Assembly: GCF_048569485.1 (NCBI RefSeq)
Contig: NC_134353.1
Span: forward strand, 427,923,650 to 427,987,649
DNA from: Anomaloglossus baeobatrachus
Lineage: Eukaryota > Chordata > Amphibia > Anura > Aromobatidae
Direction of reading: 5' to 3'
Length of the DNA stretch: 64,000 nt
The notes below the pieces were generated by a model that saw only the letters and a list, made by a program, of their open reading frames with translations, did no database searches and was not told the origin of the DNA. This document shows positions 42,405-55,527 of this stretch, in pieces. The translations under genes and the position numbers were made by a program. Within the stretch, counting starts at the first letter, position 1, and each line of letters starts with the position of its first letter.

Positions 42405-44146
42405 GGGCGCTTTCACACTTGCGTTGTGCGGCATCAGTTACAATGCGTTGTGTGACGCATGTGACGGATGCCTTGCAAATAGTGTGATAATAAAGGCAAC
42501 AGATTCCTGCAAGGAGTTTGTATGTTCTCCCCGTGTCTGCGTGGGTTTCCTCCGGGTTCTCCGGTTTCCTCCCACACTCCAAAGACATACAGATAGGGAC
42601 TCTAGATTGTGAGCCCCAATGGGGACAGTGTTTCCAATGTATGTAAAGCGCTGTGGAATTAATAGCGCTATATAAATGAATAAAATTATTATTAATTATT
42701 CCTGTGAAATAACGTGTTGCGTTAAGTTTTCTAGCCGCGAGAGAGAGAGAGAGCCCCCATCATCACACACACACGCAGGCACAACCACCCGCATCATCAT
42801 CACCGCACACGCAGGCACTACCGTACTCATCATCATCACACACAACCCGGCACTACTGCCCCATCATCACCGCACACGCACGCACTACCGCACTTCATCA
42901 TCACCGCACACACACAGACATTAGCTCAGTGACGTTCCCGCTGACAGCGCGACTCCCTTCAGTTTCTGCGTGGAGCTCACAGGAGCGGCGGTGTTCTACT
43001 GCCGCTCTTGTCAGCTTCATGTAGCAGAGCTGGATGCGTCGCGGGACCTCGTGTGGATTACACCGGACCTGGAGGGGTATTTGGGGATTTTAATAAAGTG
43101 GTGAAAGAGGGTGTTTTTTAGTCTTTTATTCCAAATAAAGTATTTTTTCGGGTGTATGTGTTTATTTACTTTCACTTATAGGTTAATCATGGAATGTGTC
43201 TCATAGACGCCTGCCATGATTAACCTAGGACTTAGTGACAGCTATGGGCTGCTGCCATTAACTCCTTATTTCCTTGATTGCCCCAGCACCAGGGCAATTC
43301 GGGATGAGCCGGGTACAGTCCCGGGACTATCGTATCTAATGGATGCGGCAATTCCGGGCGGCTGCTGACTGATATTTTTAGGCTGGGGGGCTCCCCATAA
43401 TGTGGGGCTACCCATCCTGAGAATAGCAGCATTCAGCCGTGTGGCTTTACCTTGGCTGCTATCAAAATTGAAGGGGACCACACGTCATTTTTTTTAATTA
43501 TTTATTTATGGTACTGCATGATATAGACCTGCCCACTGGCGGCTGTGATTGGTTGCAGTGAGACCGTCGTCAGTCAGCGTGGGGGCGTGTCTGATTACAA
43601 CCAAAGGCGCCAGTGGGCGGGGAAAGCAGTGAATACTAGATGGAATAATGAGCGGCCGGCATTTTCAAAAGCAGGAGAAGCCGCCAGAGGAGTGCGACAG
43701 CCGTGCAGTGCTGCATCGCTGATCGGTGAGTATGAGAGAGGGAGTGAGAGGGGGGGGAGAGAGACCAGGAGTGATTTTAAACTATTTAGATCGTTCTGCT
43801 GGACATGCTGAGCATGCGCAGTAGAACGTGATGGAATCAGTCAGCGGATTCCGCCGCTTAGTGCATTGCGGCAGAATCCACCCCCATAGACATTCATTAG
43901 ACACCTTGGCGGATTCTAACGGAATCCGTCAAAGTGCGTTATTTTAACAACCCAAAAAGTTACATGCAGCGCTCCCTCCGCCCGACTCTGTCAAAATAAC
44001 GACGCAGCGTTGTCCAGCTGATGCAACGCAGACACTTGCGTTACGGTGCGTCGTCAATACAAGTCTATGAAGAATTGGGCAGTGCGTTAACGGAATGCTA
44101 TTCTCCATAGCGGCGGATTGCGCTGAACGCAAGTGTGAAAGCGCCC
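42405..44146. mobile_element. Harbinger-type element with nested SINE
   Basis: The ends GGGCGCTTTCACACTTGCGT and ACGCAAGTGTGAAAGCGCCC are exact inverted copies. TAA follows the right end and TTG precedes the left, a worn TTA-type target. The interior has the family core (CCTAGGACTTAGTGACAGC, CCCGGGACTATCG). An L2-tailed SINE fragment sits near the left arm. It is the best-preserved member of the core-sharing group in this window. It has no transposase. Confidence 0.75.
42510..42697 (+). mobile_element. L2-tailed SINE or L2 3' end
   Basis: The sequence GTATGTTCTCCCCGTGTCTG, then CGGTTTCCTCCCACACTCCA, GAGCCCCAATGGGGACAGTG and a TAAA-rich tail is the conserved 3' end shared by L2 LINEs and L2-mobilised SINEs in vertebrates. 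No tRNA-like head remains. ATTCCTG occurs on both sides (42503-42509 and 42698-42704), a likely short target duplication. Confidence 0.75.
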
Positions 44147-44149
44147 TAA

Positions 44150-45192
44150 CAAACTCCCTTAAAATGCAGCAAAGTTTTTCCTTCTATGGTTTGTACAGGA
44201 CAATACACATACAGACTACAGACTGCAGACAGCAAACCTAGCTTACAGCAAAATGGTCTTTGTTGCCCTTAGCAATCTAAGCTCAGTTCTCATTTTGCCA
44301 GAGCAGCTATGGTACGCTTTGTAGAGGGCAGTTGTGCACGACTGTGTATGGCAATAGTGTACGCATGAGCTTTTGCAAAGAAACACAGGACTGTTTTGCT
44401 TGTCAATTTATGGACCTTCTTGTCTCCCACAAAAAGTCTAGGTGGTTTGGTGCAAAATAGGCATAATACAAGCCAAAAACACACAACTATTGTTACAGAA
44501 ATCCACAATAGGATTCTGCAAAACCATAGGAAATTAATATGAATTTATGCCAGCAGATGCACACCAGAGTAAAAGGATGCAAATAAACAGAAGCAAGTGG
44601 CATACTGGAATTGGCTACTGCATATGATCTTGGATTTGCGCTTCATTAGACAATGGGAGTTTAACTGGGTGTGTTATTTCACAGAAAAATAAGTTCTGGT
44701 GCAGAAAAAAAAATAAGCTTCACATGAGCTGCCATTTCATTATCTAAAGATTGAGGTTTGGTGCACAGCTTTGAGTACACAGATTGTTGGTTCAATATTC
44801 CTTTATGAAAAAAAGTGAATACAGTGGTGTCCAAAGGTACCTTAGATCAACTGTATGCACAGGAAACTGATCTCAAGCATGAGTGTTGCTTCTTTGAACA
44901 AGAAACATGGTAGTCCACCCTTTATATAGAATTGGTACATTTCACCTTCAGTTTTTAAAATGAGGATCTACCTGCAAATGCCAAAATATAGCAGGTTGGA
45001 TAACTTAATTCGCCCTCTGGGTCTCACTATTGCGATTAATGAGAGGGAGGAGAAGAACAGCATAACAGACAATTACTGCCTCCGATAGGATTTTTATGCA
45101 GACAACCAGCCACACAAGAAGTTCCATTCCCTAATAAAAGGATGGAGATGAAAAAAGTAAATGAAATCGCAGAAATGGCAGAGTGGATGAGG

Positions 45193-45195
<3 letters not shown>
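44150..45195. other. tcf3 intron segment, nothing recognised
   Basis: This is intron sequence with no supported gene, RNA or repeat family. Confidence 0.5.
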
Positions 45196-45269
<74 letters not shown>

Positions 45270-45288
45270 ACACGAGTGCGTGTGTGTC
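45196..45288. repeat. (GT)n-(CGTG)n microsatellite
   Basis: A long GT run changes into CGTG units. It lies about 220 bases beyond the E47 exon donor on the intron side. Confidence 0.95.
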
Positions 45289-45506
45289 TAGTCAAGCAAT
45301 TTAAAAGACCACAGGAATGTATGGCACAAAGTGGAAGAAGATATATATATATATAAAAAAAAAAAAAAAGATATGCAAATATATAAGATGATAAGTGTGA
45401 ATTTGTAAAGAGGAAGGAATTGGAACAAGAGGGGAAAAAATATATTAAGTGTTGATGCAGGAAGAATGGAAGTTTACATGGATATTAGGGTGGTAGTCGA
45501 GGATAC

Positions 45507-45745
45507 CTCGCACTTGCTGCTCCAGGCTCATTATGACCTGCACGGCCTGCTGTAGAATGATGAGCTTGGTCTGGGCTTTGTCGGCTTTTAAATGCATCTG
45601 CACCATTCGGCCCAATTCCTTGAAAGCCTCATTGATGTCTCGGACGCGCACTCTCTCTCGTGCGTTGTTTGACATTCTCCTCTCGCGATCTCGCACGTCC
45701 TTCTCTTCCAGAGAGCTGCCCTCTTCCTTACTGCTTCCACTGCTG
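45507..45745 (-). CDS. tcf3: tcf3 alternative bHLH exon, E47 type
   Basis: This exon encodes the DNA-binding and dimerisation domain of the E47 isoform. It starts in the phase that completes a Ser codon, with [20 protein letters not shown], then the basic region [15 protein letters not shown], helix 1 [16 protein letters not shown], loop KADKAQ and helix 2 [28 protein letters not shown] and LQQAVQVI are E47-specific; E12 has RERLRVRD and LHQAVSVI. Glu in the NNARER motif contacts the CANNTG E-box. The exon ends CGAG with donor GTATCC. The acceptor lies in a CAGCAGCAG run, so the first base could be 45745, 45742 or 45739. Only 45745 gives 239 nt, the same length as the E12 exon. The two exons are expected to be mutually exclusive. 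Confidence 0.96.
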
Positions 45746-48146
<2,401 letters not shown>

Positions 48147-48333
48147 TCAGTATAATTATATATGAAATAAAGATTGGGGCTAAACAGGAAAATAGTCCAA
48201 CAAAAAAAAAATAACTTTAATACCAATACGTGATAATGATCAAAAAGCTCAACTAAATCGCAATATCAACCTTCACACTAGTACAGGTCTAATGCTCACT
48301 ACCATGTCAAACCCTGCCAGAAATCAGTGAGAC

Positions 48334-48493
48334 CTGTTTATAGAACAGCGTGTCCGACTTCTTTGAGGTTTCGATTCTTTCTTCTCATCATCTGAAAGGT
48401 CACCAACTGACCTATTTTCTTCATCCTCTTTATTTTCCCTTTTTATCTCTGGTGCGCCAGATGACACAACTGTCCTGCTCAGGCCTGGGAGTC
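48334..48493 (-). CDS. tcf3: tcf3 exon: acidic/charged linker before bHLH
   Basis: The exon reads (G)LPGLSRTVVSSGAPEIKREN, then KEDEENRSVGDLSDDEKKES, KPQRSRTRCSINR-type charged residues and AG leading into Ser. It aligns with mammalian SEIKREEKEDEEN...EEEKKELKAPRARTS. IKREEKEDEE carries a conserved sumoylation-type motif (IKRE). It starts after CTTTTCCAG with two bases completing Gly and ends AACAG before GTCTCA, a rather weak donor. It sits 201 bases upstream of the E12 exon. It is serine- and acid-rich and is predicted to be disordered. Confidence 0.9.
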
Positions 48494-48664
48494 CTGGAAA
48501 AGAAAGTGGGCTACAGATATTATTAGAATTTTAAATTATTTTAAAATTAATTTTGGGGCGTGTGATTGGATCAGGTTAAGATATTGAACACATAGAATAA
48601 TACTACAAGAATGAAAAGGTTATTGCATCTTTTCTACTAGAATACATAGGTCTTCAACGCTTAC

Positions 48665-48782
48665 CAGTGAAGGAGTCTGTTTGCCGTGTCAAGTCAGACA
48701 GAGATCCAGGCTGTGTTGAAAGAGCAACAGGGTTGTGTAGCAAATTTGGAGCATTTGATAGGCCATCTTCTGTTTGTGGGGT
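48665..48782 (-). CDS. tcf3: tcf3 exon: between activation domain 2 and bHLH
   Basis: The exon reads TPQTEDGLSNAPNLLHNPVA, then LSTQPGSLSDLTRQTDSFTG. It aligns with mammalian PEDGLAGSTSLMHNHAALPS and QPGTLPDLSRPPDSYSG. It starts in phase 0 after TTTACTAG and ends with one base of a Gly codon before GTAAGC. The next exon supplies the other two bases. It has no folded domain and is part of the Ser/Pro-rich regulatory stretch upstream of the bHLH. Confidence 0.92.
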
Positions 48783-49227
48783 CTAGTAAAAGAAAGAGGC
48801 AAATAGAAATTATGTGAATACTTACCTACATTATATACTAACAAAACACCCTCGACTTCACCAGCAGAAAATATATTACATTGTTGTTTATGCTTGCTAA
48901 AGGTTACATTTTCAGTTTCCCCCTGACATTCACATCTTTACTGTATAAAAACTGTTTTCTCAACTCTTTTTTTTGTTAATCTGGTGTTAACACTTGATTT
49001 TTAAAATTTGTTGCAACACTAATGCGGACAACTACTTTTTAAACAAGTTTTTATTAAATATTAAAATGTATTCTCATTTCACAAACACACAAAAAATTAA
49101 GGAGGGGGACGATATAGTGCAACCCTTCACCCACCTCCTCCCAGTATAACCTATTGTGGTCAGACAAAGGAGTAAGAATGATTTACAGATGCACAACTGT
49201 CTATCATAGTGCTTTTTGGTAAATGTT
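48783..49227. other. tcf3 intron segment, nothing recognised
   Basis: This is AT-rich intron sequence with no supported feature. Confidence 0.45.
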
Positions 49228-49690
49228 TTTCGTTATACCTTCAGGTGCAGACATGAAAAGATTATCCACCCTAGAGCAAGCAACGTAGAATTGACCATGT
49301 AAAAAACATGGGCTCTCCAAATTAGTTGGGAATTGGGTTGCAGTGAAACTCTTCCAAACTCAAGTCGGCCTGCCTCTTTGTCTTTGTATAAGTCGTATGC
49401 GGTCATTTTGACGACGTTCATCCTTTTGATCAGATGTTTCTGCATATCCCTCATCCGTTTCTACCGAAGACGACGTCCTCGTTGTTCAGATGTTTCCACA
49501 TCCCTCGAGTCAGCATGTCTCATCGGATTCTCCTGAAAACGGCGTTTTTGTTCAGATGTTTCAGCCAGTCTTATCTGATTCTCCTGAAGATTATATTCCT
49601 TTGTTCAGATGTTTTACCTGCCTTTGATTCAGCCTGTCTCATCAGTTTCCTTTCAAGGCAAGACTCGCGTTGTGCTCTTGTCTAAGCTAT
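49228..49690 (-). mobile_element. Internally deleted Helitron fragment
   Basis: At 49240-49330 the minus strand encodes CFLHGQFYVACSRVDNLFMS, APEGITKN and YQKAL, the C-terminal end of the PIF1-type helicase of Helitron transposons. At 49450-49690 it encodes repeated AETSEQ and (K/R)RRFQENPMRHA units, typical of the N-terminal part of animal Helitron proteins. The Rep nuclease and most of the helicase that should lie between them are absent. This is a rolling-circle transposon derivative with a large internal deletion. Exact ends (TC...CTRR with hairpin) were not located. Confidence 0.65.
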
Positions 49691-50341
49691 TTGAGACAGT
49701 TTTGATTTCCTAGCTTTTGGATTAACTTGCCCAATAGTGGTTGTTTTTTGGGTGGCATTTTAAAAAAAAAAAAACCAGACCTTCGTAATATGACCCTTAG
49801 TAATTACCTCCCAATGATCAGAGATCTAATCGTTAAATCTATATACAAAGCAGAAAATGTGTGTCCTGTAGGATCTCAAATCTCAGTTATGAAAACTGCC
49901 TCATACCCAGACTGTTCTATTTGTCCAAAGCAACCAGAGCTCAGCTTTCACTTTACCTCAACGGCTTGAATGCTGAACTCTGCTTGCTATAGGCAACCAG
50001 AACAATGTCACTGAGGCGATTCTCATAAAGGAGGCCCCAGTTACTTGTGCACTGGTTGTTGACATCTGTTGCTGTAGATACAGACTTTAGACCACGTTAT
50101 CAGGATGCCCCACCTTAGTGACTATATGGTTGCTGCCCCTTTTAAGAGCGACTTTTTGGGAGCCGTTGCTTTAGTACTTTAAGACCATTTGGACAAAAAC
50201 TGTGTGTGTGGAATGCAAAACCACAGACACAGATTTTCTCTTTCATAGACCTTAAATTTGGAGGTCCAAATCTTGCGAAATCGGGGAGGTGAGAGGCGGT
50301 CAATTTCAAGTTTTAATGTTTGCAGTATTTTAAGTCTGGTG
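49691..50341. other. tcf3 intron, weakly repetitive
   Basis: This segment includes an A-run near 49762. Words such as CTATATACAAAGCAGAAAATG recall the ends of amphibian Helitron relatives, but nothing can be assigned firmly. Confidence 0.35.
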
Positions 50342-51502
50342 TTAACCCCTTAATGATCGCGGGCAGTCATATTACGTCCCAGCGGTCTGCTGCCGGCAGC
50401 ATGCAGCGATCGGCACACATCTCAGCTGATTTTCACAGCTGAGATTTGTGCCTGCCTGGCAAGAGCAGAGTCGTTATCTGCCCATGCCGTTTAACCCCTT
50501 AAATGGCGCTGTCAATATGTGACAGCGCCATTATAAAAGGCATTGGCGGTAAATATTTACTCACCGTCTGATACCGGAAGTCACGTGACGTGATCACGTG
50601 ACTTCCGGTGGTTGTCATGGTAGTACAGGGTCATGTGATGACTCCTGTAGCTCACATTATTTACTTTCGGTTTCACCCGGCCCATATCTGCTGTTTACAG
50701 CTGTGTAGCTATGATCAGCAGATATGGCAGAGCGATCAGATTGCTGATCCATATAGCCCCCTAGGGGCATTAGTAAAATAAAAAAAACCCAAAAAACTAA
50801 ATCACCCACCTTTCTCCCCATTGAAAATTAAAGGGTTAAAAAAATAATATACACATTTGGTATCGTCGCGGTCAGAAATGCCCGATCAAAATATAAAATC
50901 AATTAATCTGATTGGATTTTTTTTGACGCTACACCGTTTAACAAACGCCAAAATTACGTTTTTTGGTCACCACAAATTTTGCGCTAAATGCAATAACAGG
51001 CGATCAAAACGTAGCATCTGCGCAAAAATGGTATCGTTAGAAAACGGCAGCTTGAGACGCAAAAAATAAGCAGTCACTGAGCCATAGATCCCGAAAAATG
51101 AGACCATTATGGGTCACGGAAAATGGCGCAAAACGTGTGCCATTTTTTTTGGACAAACTTCTGATTTTTTTTAACCCCTTAGATAAAAGTAAACCTATAT
51201 GTTTGGTGTCTACGAACTCACACAGACGTCAGGCATCACACTGACACATCAGTTTTACCGTATAGTGAATAAAATCTCAAAAACAATAGTGTTATCGCAC
51301 TTTTTTCCGCATTTGGAATTTTTTTTGCTGTTTTCCACTACACTATATGGTAAAACTTATGGTTTCATTTAAAAGTACAGCTCATTCTGCAAAAAAAGAG
51401 CCCTCACATGACCATATTGACTGAAAAATAAAAAAGTTATGTCTCTCGGAAGAAGAATGGCGGGAAAAACATGGAAAGCGAAAACTCGGCCAGTCGTGAA
51501 GG
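50342..51502. mobile_element. TTAA-type non-coding DNA transposon
   Basis: The element starts TTAACCCCTTAATGATCG and ends CAGTCGTGAAGGGGT, an imperfect terminal inverted repeat (ACCCCTT/AAGGGGT). The left TTAA suggests a piggyBac or T2-type target, but no TTAA remains on the right. It carries no gene. Notable contents are the words TATCGTCGCGGTC and CATTTGGTATCG and a tight hairpin at 50573-50609. The right end abuts a decayed Tc1 copy that has lost its left end. A similar terminus (TTTAACCCCTTCACGTCC) appears at about 55006. Confidence 0.6.
50573..50609. promoter_or_regulatory. Hairpin with two CACGTG E-boxes and ETS-like sites
   Basis: A 16-base arm ACCGGAAGTCACGTGA is repeated inverted around a 5-base centre. 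Each arm contains CCGGAAGT (an ETS-type site) fused to TCACGTGA (an E-box of the type bound by MITF/TFE, USF and MYC families). It lies in the TTAA-type element within a tcf3 intron. Binding is inferred from sequence only. Confidence 0.5.
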
Positions 51503-53020
51503 GGTCCAAGGCAATCACACTTCTGTGGAATCAACCTGTCCAGGTTATAAAGCAACACGGATTGAGAATAAATTGCTCCTGCTGTTGTGTAAATGGAACA
51601 GACATCAGGTAGAAATGATAGGAAGTTAGCAAGACACCCCCTATGAAGAAGTGGTTCTGCAGGTGGTGACCACTGACCATCTCTCTGTTCTCAATCTTTT
51701 GGCTGTTGTTTTGGTCACTTGTGCATTTTGTCATTGCTCTCACCGCTAGAGGTAGCATGAGACTATTTTCAACCCACAGAGGTTGCTCAGGTAGTGCAGC
51801 TTATCCAGGATGGCACATCAATGCAAGCTGTGGCAATAAGGTTAGTTGTATCTGTCAGCTCAGTGTTCACAGCATTGAGCAAATACCAGGAGACAAGCCA
51901 GTGCACCAGGAGACATGGAGGGGACCCATAGGAAGGCAACAACTCAGCAGCAGGACTGCTATGTCCTCCTTTGTGCAAGAAGTAACAGGAGCAGTGCAAG
52001 AGCCCTGTAAAATGACCTCCAGCAGGCCACTAATATCCATGTATCTGCTCAAATTGTCAGAAATAGACTCCATGAGGGTGGTATGAGTGCCTGACATCCA
52101 CAAGTGGGTGCTGTGCTTACAGCCCAACACCGTGCAGGGAGATTGGCATTTGCCGGAGAACACCAAGATGTCAGATTTGCCCTATTCTCTTCACAGATGA
52201 GAGAAGGTACGCACTGAGTACATGTGACAGACATGACAGTCTGGAGACGCTAAGGAGAACATTCTGCTGCCTGCAACATCCTCCAGCATGACTGGTTCAG
52301 CAGTGGGTCAGTAATGGTGTGGGGAGGCATGTCTTTGGAGAGTCGCACAGCCCTCCATGTGCTGGCCAGAGGTACTTTGACTACTAATAGGTACTGGGGT
52401 GAGATCCTCAAACCCATTGTGGGACAATATGCAGGTGCAGTGAGCACTGGGTACCTTCTGATACGTGACAATGCTAAGCATCATGTGGCTTAACTGTCAG
52501 CAGTTCCTGCATGATGAAGGCATTGATGCTATAGACTGGCCTGCCCATTCCTGAGACCTGAATCCAATTGAGAACATCTGTTACATCATGTCTCGTTCTA
52601 TCCACCAACGTTGCACCACAGACTGTCCAGGAGTTGTCTGATATTTTAGTCAGGTCTGGGAGGAGATCCCTCAGGAGAACATCTGCCGCCTCATCAGGAG
52701 CATAACCAAGTGTGGGGTGGGGGCGGGGTCATACAGGCACATGAAGGCCACACACTACTGAGCCTCATTTCCTTGTCTTGAGGCATTTCCACTGAAGTTG
52801 GATCAGCTTGTAATTTGATTTTCCACTTTGATTTTGATAATCATTCCAAATCCAGACCTTCATGGGATATTAGTTTTGATTTACATTGATCATTTTTATG
52901 TTCTATTGTTGTCAACGCATTCCACTATGTACTGAATAAAGACTTGCAACTGGAATATTTCATTCACTGAGAGCTAGGATGTGGTATTCCAGTGTTCCCA
53001 TTGTTTTTTTGGGCAGTGTA
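51503..53020 (+). mobile_element. Decayed Tc1-type transposon
   Basis: Plus-strand sequence closely follows a widespread vertebrate Tc1 element: GGTGGTGACCACTGACCA, GTGCAGCTTATCCAGGATGG, CTGAATCCAATTGAGAACAT, CAGACTGTCCAGGAGTTG. The right end (...CCCATTGTTTTTTTGGGCAG TGTA) is present. The left inverted repeat is missing where it meets the TTAA-type element. Transposase words recognisable in scattered frames include FTDESR and the DLNPIEN block. Many stops and frame changes make it inactive. Confidence 0.82.
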
Positions 53021-53071
53021 TTGTGTATTAGATATATATTATAGCACAAGTTAGAACATCCGTGTTATTTA

Positions 53072-53293
53072 GGCTAAGGACACACATCCGGCTTTTCTCC
53101 AGTTTGTCGGATCCGGCGCGCTCCCGTACAGTTTATACAGTACAGTGGCTGCACTGCAACTTCCTGGTCACATGCTCCGGTCACATGACAGCACGTGACC
53201 GGAGCTTGTCGAGCAGCCACTGTACTATACACAGTGTACGGGAGCGCGTTGGATCCGACAAACGGGAGAATAGCCGGATATGTGTCCTTAGCC
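53072..53293. mobile_element. Harbinger-type foldback element, 222 bp
   Basis: The ends GGCTAAGGACACACATCCGG and CCGGATATGTGTCCTTAGCC pair along arms of about 90 bases. TTA flanks both sides (53069-53071 and 53294-53296). The arms contain CACGTGACCGGAGC. It lies 84 bases from a tcf3 exon. Confidence 0.82.
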
Positions 53294-53376
53294 TTATCTG
53301 TTCCCTATGACCAGCAAGTTTTTTTACAGCAAACAAAATATACATAGCTTATAAAGACAATATTAATTATTCTAAC

Positions 53377-53559
53377 CATAGAGTGTCTGTTGGCCAAGGA
53401 AAGAATGGCAGCAGGAAAGTTAGCCCCAAGTACTCCTGCAGCTGTTCCCAAGAGTGAATGCATATCTTCATGGTTTCCAGGAAGTGCACCAGTCTGCCCC
53501 ACAGCATGACTCCTTAACACATGTATGGCTTCATCAAGACGATCTTCCATTTTGTTCTG
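53377..53559 (-). CDS. tcf3: tcf3 exon: [13 protein letters not shown] region of activation domain 2
   Basis: The exon starts CAGAACAAAATGGAAG after CACCTATAG and ends ATG before GTTAGA, phase 0 at both ends (61 codons). It reads [20 protein letters not shown], then [34 protein letters not shown] and [24 protein letters not shown] is the conserved core of activation domain 2 (the loop-helix domain) of E-proteins, used to recruit co-activators. Human TCF3 has [20 protein letters not shown]. The region beyond the core is variable, as expected. Confidence 0.95.
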
Positions 53560-53656
53560 CTATAGGTGGGGGTGAAAGAGTTAAAAGGAATGTGAGTTTT
53601 TGATTCTTAAATTACTGAACTGCATAACCTAAAATTGTAATACTCCAGCTACTTAC

Positions 53657-53730
53657 TAATGTGTGCAGTGTTCCCTCATAACTTGGTGACATTGCTCCTG
53701 GGCCGGTAGCCCTAGGCCACTGTCCTGTTC
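53657..53730 (-). CDS. tcf3: tcf3 exon: start of activation domain 2 region
   Basis: This 74-nt exon sits between acceptor CTCTTTAG and donor GTAAGT. After two bases completing Gly it reads TGQWPRATGPGAMSPSYEGT, then LHTL. It aligns with mammalian TSQWPRAGAPGALSPSYDGG and LHGL. It is separated from the next exon by a 97-base intron, the shortest here. It is a Ser/Pro-rich linker leading into the loop-helix activation domain. Confidence 0.92.
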
Positions 53731-54052
53731 CTAAAGAGAGCACAAACATATAAATATCATTAGATGAAAAGTAGAAAACTTAAAATGCGCTAACTGCATA
53801 ATGCTAACATGGTGAAACAGATCATGCCAAATATAAACTTAGCATCAGCTCAATGGACACAATATAAAAATGTATGCATGTATGTATATAACCATTGAAA
53901 AATGTAGGCATAACCACTGAGCAAAGCGCATTAATGAAAATGATGAAAAAATTAATTGAAGACAACGTCTAATGCTTTGACAATTAATTGTGCATCGGTG
54001 TTATGCTTGGTTATTCGGAATTAAAGCAACATACAGTACATTGCACAAATAC
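53731..54052. other. tcf3 intron, nothing recognised
   Basis: This is a 322-base intron with no repeat or other feature recognised. Confidence 0.5.
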
Positions 54053-54131
54053 CTGTCATTCCCTGAGGTGATCCCACAGGAGTGGACGGGCTAGAGGAAA
54101 AGTTTGCACTGGAATGATCTGGAGAATAAAT
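54053..54131 (-). CDS. tcf3: tcf3 exon: IYSPDHSS segment
   Basis: This 79-nt exon sits between acceptor TATTATTAG and donor GTATTT. It reads [20 protein letters not shown], then SPQGMT and the first base of a Gly codon. YSPDHSS...[14 protein letters not shown] is one of the best conserved blocks of vertebrate E-proteins. It begins in phase 0, directly continuing the ALAS of the upstream exon. Confidence 0.95.
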
Positions 54132-54327
54132 CTAATAATAATAAAAAAAAATATCTAAAATTAACATAATATACATTTAACCAATTTGCGGATACAGAAC
54201 TCATTCTTCTGTTCCCAAAATAAGAATGCATGCATTCAAAATTGAAACCCATGATTATGTTCTGATTGCCTATGTAATGCACTGTGTAGTATTTCCGGTT
54301 CAAAGTGACTGCTAGGATCCACACTAA

Positions 54328-54834
54328 GGCTACTTTCACACATCCGGATTTTTGCTCTGCGGCACAATACGGCGTTCTGCAGAAAAACCGCAACCGGCTT
54401 TTGTAACGCCGATTGCGGTTTTTTTTTGCATTGACTTACATTAGTGCCGCATTGTGCCGCAGGGGCTTGCGTTCGGTCCGGTTTTTGCCGCATGCGGCAG
54501 ATGTAGCCGATGCGGCGGCCGGATCGAACGTTCCCTGCAACGTTTTTTGCTCCGGCAAAAAACACCGCATTGCGCCGCATCCGGCCGCTGCGGCGCATTT
54601 TTCAATGCATCCCTATGGAGGCCGGATGCGGCGCGATGCGGAAAAAACCGCATCCGGTCGCCGCATGCGGTATTTTCCACTGCGCATGCTCAGTAGCATG
54701 CCGCAACCGGAAAAAACCGGACCGGCCGCATGTAAAAACTTATGCAAAGGATGCGGTGTTTTCACCGCATCCGTTGCATAGTTTTCACAGCCGGATTGAG
54801 CCGCAGGGCTCAAACCGGATGTGTGAAAGTAGCC
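54328..54834. mobile_element. Harbinger-type element, GC-rich
   Basis: The ends GGCTACTTTCACACATCCGG and CCGGATGTGTGAAAGTAGCC are exact inverted copies next to TAA-type sites. The interior is rich in CCGCAT, GCGGC and AAAACCG words in both orientations. This makes it strongly foldable and gives long spurious open frames on both strands. It carries no gene. Confidence 0.8.
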
Positions 54835-55527
54835 TTAACCTTTTTGGGCTCTACAATGCCCAGACAGAATAGAGGAGAGATGGCTGTTTCAAAGATCCAT
54901 TCATTCATCGGATTGCCATTGTGGGGATCCCTGCAGTTAACCCCAATAAATCAGGAAGTTACCACCTACATCTGGATAGATAACTTGCTCAGTTGGGACA
55001 ACCCTTTAACCCCTTCACGTCCTTGGACGTATCGTTCGCATCTAGCCTGCATGTTTTCCCAAGTGGTGGAGGGGCTAAAAAGGTTGTCATGTTCATTAAT
55101 TACTAAAATTATAAAGTGTTTATAATAATAATTAAAAATGTTTTGTTTTCAAGAATGCAGTGATTTTAATACTACTAGAGACTGGTCTCCTAGGTAAGGA
55201 GCATGGGTCTACAAGCTTTTTGGTGCACAGCTTGCAAGTGCAGCTCTGAAGCTGGCAGACTGGCTAGATCCAGGCAGCCTCAATATCAAAGCACTAATCC
55301 TATACTGCAAAGACAAGGCTGCCTCAGCTGGCAACATAAAAGCATGCACAGTTTAGAGTAGCAGCACAGCAATGCCACTGTCCTGCACTGCCAGGTTTCA
55401 GGAGTACTGCACTCGTGCAGGAAGTAGGAAACTGGGAGGCATAGGAGTGGTGTGCACCGACCGACAGAAGACGAGCATACCCCTTTAAATGTACCGGTTG
55501 GGTGGTATTACAAGACCAAGTTACTTA

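Noticed and set aside
54413-54872. Overlapping open frames of about 120 residues on both strands
   Set aside because: They lie in a GC-rich foldback transposon with CCGCAT repeats; composition alone explains the lack of stops.
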